Below are positions 62,765-64,000 of a stretch of 64,000 nt of DNA, in pieces. The first letter of the stretch is position 1. Each line of letters opens with the position of its first letter. The stretch is from Synanceia verrucosa (taxonomy: Eukaryota; Chordata; Actinopteri; Perciformes; Synanceiidae), in assembly GCA_029721515.1 (NCBI GenBank), contig CM056550.1, forward strand, positions 16,863,119 through 16,927,118. The letters are read 5' to 3'. A program made the translations under genes and the position numbers. The notes under the pieces are model-generated. The model did no database searches and had not been told where the DNA came from. It saw only the letters and a list, made by a program, of their open reading frames with translations.

Positions 62765-63212
62765 CACCCCTACAAATCACGTTCAAGATTTAAGGGCCTT
62801 TATTGTCATTACGCACATAAAACAAAATTTTGTAAAGTCTCTCAGCTTAATAGCACTCATAAATAAGAAATAAAAATAAAGGTATAAACAGCGTATGACC
62901 ATGTTTTATATTTATATCACTGTCTGTTTTAGCTAACACTGTATGTTATTAAGACGCTACTTTAATCTTGAATTAGACTTAATCCCAGCCTGGGAAACTG
63001 GCCCACTCATTAAAGACACACTTGTTGGCTACGACTGAATTACAGTAAAATGCACCATGCTAATACGATAATAAACCTTCCTGCCAAATTTCCCAGAGAC
63101 CTGCCAACATTTCGGAGGATCAAGCTGCCGAATAGGCTGTGAAGAGTTCATTAATCCTCTGTGCCTCGCTCTGTTTTTGGCAGGAAGCAGCGAGGATGGG
63201 GACAAAGAATAA
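27462..63212 (+). CDS. aatk: aatk / LMTK1, apoptosis-associated (lemur) kinase, 14 exons, 1660 aa
   Basis: Single-pass membrane kinase of the lemur tail kinase family, mainly neuronal, acting in endosome traffic and neurite growth. Exons are 27462-27546, 44537-44670, 49643-49784, 53423-53502, 54030-54148, 54751-54838, 56013-56146, 56465-56549, 56826-56947, 57308-57457, 57653-61148, 61432-61540, 61650-61859 and 63184-63212 (TAA). All phases agree. Exon 1 encodes a signal-peptide-like start (MKMLLLLLVMMCSVVSS). The transmembrane helix is at about residues 42-61, followed by CLCCKK, a palmitoylation-type cluster. The kinase domain is about 134-408: Gly loop GHGWFG 141-146, Lys165, H260-G-D262 with N267, D280-Y-G282, and APE 307-309. 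A long acidic tail follows, with conserved blocks FEYKWEQ, PVLSAHSPS, SLQKQVGTPDSMDSMD, SGYDTEN, YRDSAYFSDYE and, at 1527-1545, RKKKTVSFFDDVTVYLFDQ. Human AATK is about 1374 residues; the tail is longer here. The first exon choice is less certain than the rest. Confidence 0.96.
28955..29818. repeat. 32-bp minisatellite, 27 copies
   Basis: The unit starts GAGGAGGTGAGGAAGGAGAC and ends with AGGCTTTAACCT. The span is exactly 27 x 32 bp. Copies differ mainly at one site (ACAGGC, ACAAGC, ACAGGG) and at GGAAGG / GGAATG. The plus strand is strongly purine-rich. The array is a recent, homogeneous expansion inside aatk intron 1. There are no spacers, so it is not a CRISPR array. Confidence 0.95.
30618..30654. 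repeat. (ATG)12 microsatellite
   Basis: Perfect trinucleotide run in aatk intron 1. In the reverse frames it gives poly-His or poly-Ile open frames, which are not genes. Confidence 0.9.
35329..35905. repeat. 39-bp minisatellite, about 15 copies
   Basis: The unit starts AGAAGAACCCAGGTCAGACC and continues CTGAGACCCTCTAGACTCT. Variants are AGCAGAACCC and CAGAACCTG. The first two copies are diverged and the rest nearly identical. It lies in aatk intron 1. Confidence 0.93.
37756..38268. mobile_element. 513-bp fold-back (inverted-repeat) element
   Basis: The left half reads TCGAGAATAAAGTAATAG, GAGATTAAAGTCATAATATT, GTTGCTGTAGAAGAGGAG and TTAGAAATGTGGGTATTT. The right half carries the inverse counterparts in mirrored order: TTATTCTCGA, GACTTTAATCTCAT, CTCCTCTACACCAACA and CCCATATCTTTCTAAC. 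The outermost bases are CAGTG..CACTG. Almost the whole element could form one long imperfect hairpin. No transposase and no clear target duplication. Confidence 0.75.
39582..39640. repeat. 28-bp-arm hairpin at the element's left end
   Basis: The arms 39582-39609 and 39613-39640 pair almost fully around an AAA loop. The inner part, GCAAGGCTGGC/GCCAGCCTTGC, is perfect. A one-base shift and one mismatch lie in the outer arms. Confidence 0.85.
39677..39711. repeat. 16-bp perfect hairpin with GAA loop
   Basis: AGCATTCATGGCAGGC and its exact inverse flank GAA. The loop region GCGAAGC is the sequence known to form an exceptionally stable DNA mini-hairpin. Confidence 0.88.
41255..41364. repeat. Two 55-bp direct repeats, each with an 8-bp hairpin
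   Basis: Copies at 41255-41309 and 41310-41364 share GAACCTGGGACAGGCACGCAC. The palindromes are GCACGCAC-GTA-GTGCGTGC and GCACGCAC-GAA-GTGCGTGC. The loop differs but the stem is kept. Confidence 0.85.
43870..43980. repeat. Degenerate 'GCGATATATTGTCATATC' repeat
   Basis: Related to the block at 9655-9910. It ends in TTTTTTTCCACCCCTAG, a common teleost repeat edge. It lies in aatk intron 1. Confidence 0.5.
44626..44670 (+). other. Conserved internal Met of aatk: possible start of a membrane-anchor-less isoform
   Basis: Within exon 2, ATG at 44626-44628 begins MLACLCCKKRKTGFK. In mammals a short form (AATYK1A) starts at the equivalent MLACLCCKK and is palmitoylated on Cys 4, 6 and 7. All three cysteines are kept here. 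Whether a fish transcript starts inside or just upstream of exon 2 cannot be seen. Confidence 0.4.
46919..47111. repeat. Dispersed repeat and TATTGCATTG-type pentamer repeat
   Basis: TAGAATATTCCTCTTTATT, then TTACTTGTTCTACTTTTAAT and ACCTTACCACA, recur in the same order at 48767-48835. This is followed by about 130 bp of degenerate TATTG/TATCG pentamers. Confidence 0.65.
48061..48218. repeat. Two (TG)n microsatellites
   Basis: Runs at 48061-48094 (about 17 units) and 48164-48218 (about 27 units), separated by 70 bp of unique sequence. Confidence 0.9.
49785..53422 (+). other. aatk intron 3 (3.6 kb)
   Basis: No coding exon supported. It contains a piece at about 51970-52100 that starts CAGGCATGGGCAAACTACTT, like the end of a common fish hAT MITE. 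A degenerate dispersed repeat lies at 53155-53345. Confidence 0.55.
53155..53345. repeat. Degenerate teleost dispersed repeat, third copy
   Basis: Begins AGAGCTGCAACAAATGATTA and continues GTTGATTGTTTTCTTGATTA, AGAAATTGGTGATGTCA, GGAAATATTTTCATTTAACA and AGCTGCAGTTGGAGGATTT. Same family as 2893-3150 and 3884-4075. It ends about 80 bp before aatk exon 4. Confidence 0.65.
54471..54733. repeat. 56-bp tandem repeat, about 4.7 copies, next to aatk exon 6
   Basis: The unit starts TTTTTACTGTACTTTAAGGA and continues CCATGCTCATGATCTGATGG and ACTCTGGATGTTTATG. Copies start at 54471, 54527, 54583, 54639 and 54695; the last is partial. The array stops about 17 bp before exon 6 at 54751. Confidence 0.93.
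54839..56012 (+). other. aatk intron 6 (1.2 kb)
   Basis: AT-rich with no exon. At 54985-55120 it holds TTTATTTATCCCCCATTGGG followed by GGAAATTCACATGCCACAGC, a phrase frequent in teleost retroelement 3' regions. The family is not assigned. Confidence 0.5.
56222..56310 (+). ncRNA. mir338: mir-338 precursor in aatk intron 7
   Basis: The 3p arm, TCCAGCATCAGTGATTTTG continuing TTG (56274-56295), equals the miR-338-3p sequence as I remember it. The 5p arm starts at 56236 with AACAATATCCTGGTGCTG. The two arms pair: AACAA, ATC, TG and TGCTG of 5p against CAACAAAATCACTGATGCTGG, the inverse of 3p. The loop is short (GAGTGCTCCTTACAGAC). It lies in the intron between exons 7 and 8, on the host strand. 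mir-338 is also intronic in mammalian AATK, where it is co-expressed with the host in neurons and is important in oligodendrocytes. Precursor ends are approximate. A minus-strand hairpin equivalent to mammalian mir-3065 may also be made. Confidence 0.95.
57045..57169. repeat. Dispersed repeat copy, shared with 15610-15717
   Basis: GCCAGCTGTTTTGTAAAACA, GAAGTGTCTTGTTCCAG, ACAGAATATTTTGTACT and CTGAAAACACTGAATAGCTC, in the same order as in the sialyltransferase intron. It lies in aatk intron 9. Confidence 0.75.
57653..61148 (+). CDS. aatk: aatk exon 11: end of kinase domain plus most of the lemur tail (3496 bp)
   Basis: Acceptor CTCTCCTCAG before 57653, donor GTGAGT after 61148. Residues 381-1545 of the protein. 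It starts with the last kinase helices (YEVMQFCWLQPDQRP) and then becomes a low-complexity tail rich in Ser, Asp, Glu and Pro. It contains poly-Glu (SEEEEEED), a D-rich stretch, PPPPSTPPPS, and the conserved C-terminal KTVSFFDDV motif, which fits an RVxF-type PP1 docking site. Reading in the same frame is open back to 57534, but the first 119 bases are intron. The single-giant-exon layout is usual for the LMTK family. Confidence 0.95.
58971..59024 (+). repeat. 18-bp coding tandem repeat in aatk exon 11 (RHSSVG x3)
   Basis: Three near-identical copies of CGCCACAGCAGCGTGGGT in frame, encoding R-H-S-S-V-G at residues 820-837, followed by HRRASHS. Each copy has an R-x-S-type basophilic phosphosite pattern. 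Confidence 0.93.
61270..61320. repeat. Dispersed repeat fragment, inverse copy at 32789-32840
   Basis: AGTTGGTGGAGACCAAAACA followed by GAGCTAAAA. The reverse complement is at 32789-32840 (TTTTAGCTCCGTTTTGGTCT and CCACCAACT). The phrase is common in teleost introns. Confidence 0.7.
61860..63183 (+). other. aatk intron 13 (1.3 kb)
   Basis: Holds a 'GATATCGTATTGGATCAATA'-type degenerate repeat at 62438-62540, a (TA)n run at 62721-62763, and a TTTATTGTCATTACGCACAT fragment at 62797-62850 typical of fish retroelement tails. It ends GTTTTTGGCAG before the last exon, which encodes only GSSEDGDKE (the first Gly is split across the junction) and the stop. Confidence 0.7.
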
Positions 63213-64000
63213 CGGGACGTGGATATCTGCTGCCTCTTTGTGACGACGGCTCGGCCTGCTAGCATGACTCTTAATTTATTTTTTAACGTCAGGTTTTAGA
63301 AACACAAGACAGTGCCTCTTACCGCCTGTGGACACTTTTGAAAGGTCCGTCTTATTGACCTGTAGAAAAGAGAATGGTTGACATATATAGAAAAATTACA
63401 GAATATTAATATATACTGTATGTAGGGTGTGAAGCATCTATGAAAGCAGAGGGAACTATGTGCATATTTTCAGATAAAAGAGACACAATGGAAGAGCATG
63501 CCACCTCTTTCACTTCTTAATTTATGAAAGGAAGCATTCCTGAGGTGTGGAGTGGCTTTTCAGCAGAGGATCAGCACTTTGAAGCGCCACACACTTTGTA
63601 CTTTTTAGGAAAAAATGCTTTACTCGTCTCAGTAAATATCAACGAGAATCCTTGAGGTAATCTGATGTTAATATTTGGGCTCGCTCAGAGCAAAGGGAAT
63701 TTTAATCCGAACCAGGACACAGCGATATATTTTTCTTTTCCTTTTGTATCACGACCACCACTGTAAAGTTTTACATAAATACGCGGCTCATTCTCGCCAT
63801 CGAATTCAGTGCCAGCGCCGCCATGACAACCAGCCCCTCTTTGTTTTACACGTCAGACAGGAAGTGAAGGAAGCTGCTTCAGATTTAACTCGTATTAAAG
63901 CTCTAAAAGGTTTTGTTTTGTGTGGTTTCAGGTATCTAGAAAACACAATCTATACATTTGTTACATAAAAAAAAAAAAGTTAGTTCTCTAATAGGGATTT
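63213..64000 (+). other. aatk 3' UTR
   Basis: Non-coding sequence after the TAA. ATTAAA at 63894-63899 and an A-rich run at 63968-63979 are the only candidate end signals. The true end may lie beyond the window. Confidence 0.55.

Overview
The window is nuclear DNA from a ray-finned fish, most likely a percomorph teleost. The genes are split into many short exons with GT..AG introns. The non-coding part carries dispersed repeats typical of teleosts: an L2-type tail, hAT and other MITEs, and degenerate 'ATTAATCGATTAAT'- and 'CGATATTG'-type relics. It also holds many microsatellites and several minisatellites.

Four protein-coding genes can be reconstructed exon by exon, with reading phase kept across every junction. 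(1) 1-5976, + strand: the C-terminal 628 codons of cep131 (AZI1), a coiled-coil centriolar-satellite and cilium protein; its 5' part lies outside the window. (2) 9417-17399, + strand: a complete nine-exon GalNAc alpha-2,6-sialyltransferase, closest to ST6GALNAC2. (3) 20166-21276, - strand: pvalef, a four-exon parvalbumin-like EF-hand protein, convergent with the sialyltransferase. (4) 27462-63212, + strand: aatk (LMTK1), a 14-exon transmembrane kinase of 1660 residues with a 17-kb first intron and one giant exon of 3.5 kb. Intron 7 of aatk holds mir-338, as in mammals.

From memory, cep131, pvalef and aatk lie close together in the same relative orientations at human 17q25.3, so this is a conserved synteny block. 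The sialyltransferase between cep131 and pvalef is the element I do not expect from the human order. The four genes do not form a pathway; only mir-338 and its host aatk have a known functional link.

The rest is intron and intergenic DNA. Items with clear structure are a 32-bp minisatellite of 27 copies, a 39-bp minisatellite, and two related minisatellites in opposite sense within one sialyltransferase intron. There are also a 513-bp fold-back element, a 430-bp MITE with a 6-bp target duplication, a 202-bp hAT MITE with an 8-bp target duplication, an L2-type tail with a 13-bp target duplication, and a hairpin-rich composite element of about 1.9 kb. I found no convincing undescribed gene system. 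The most interesting points are the conserved miRNA, splice sites that depend on tandem repeats, and the structured mobile elements.
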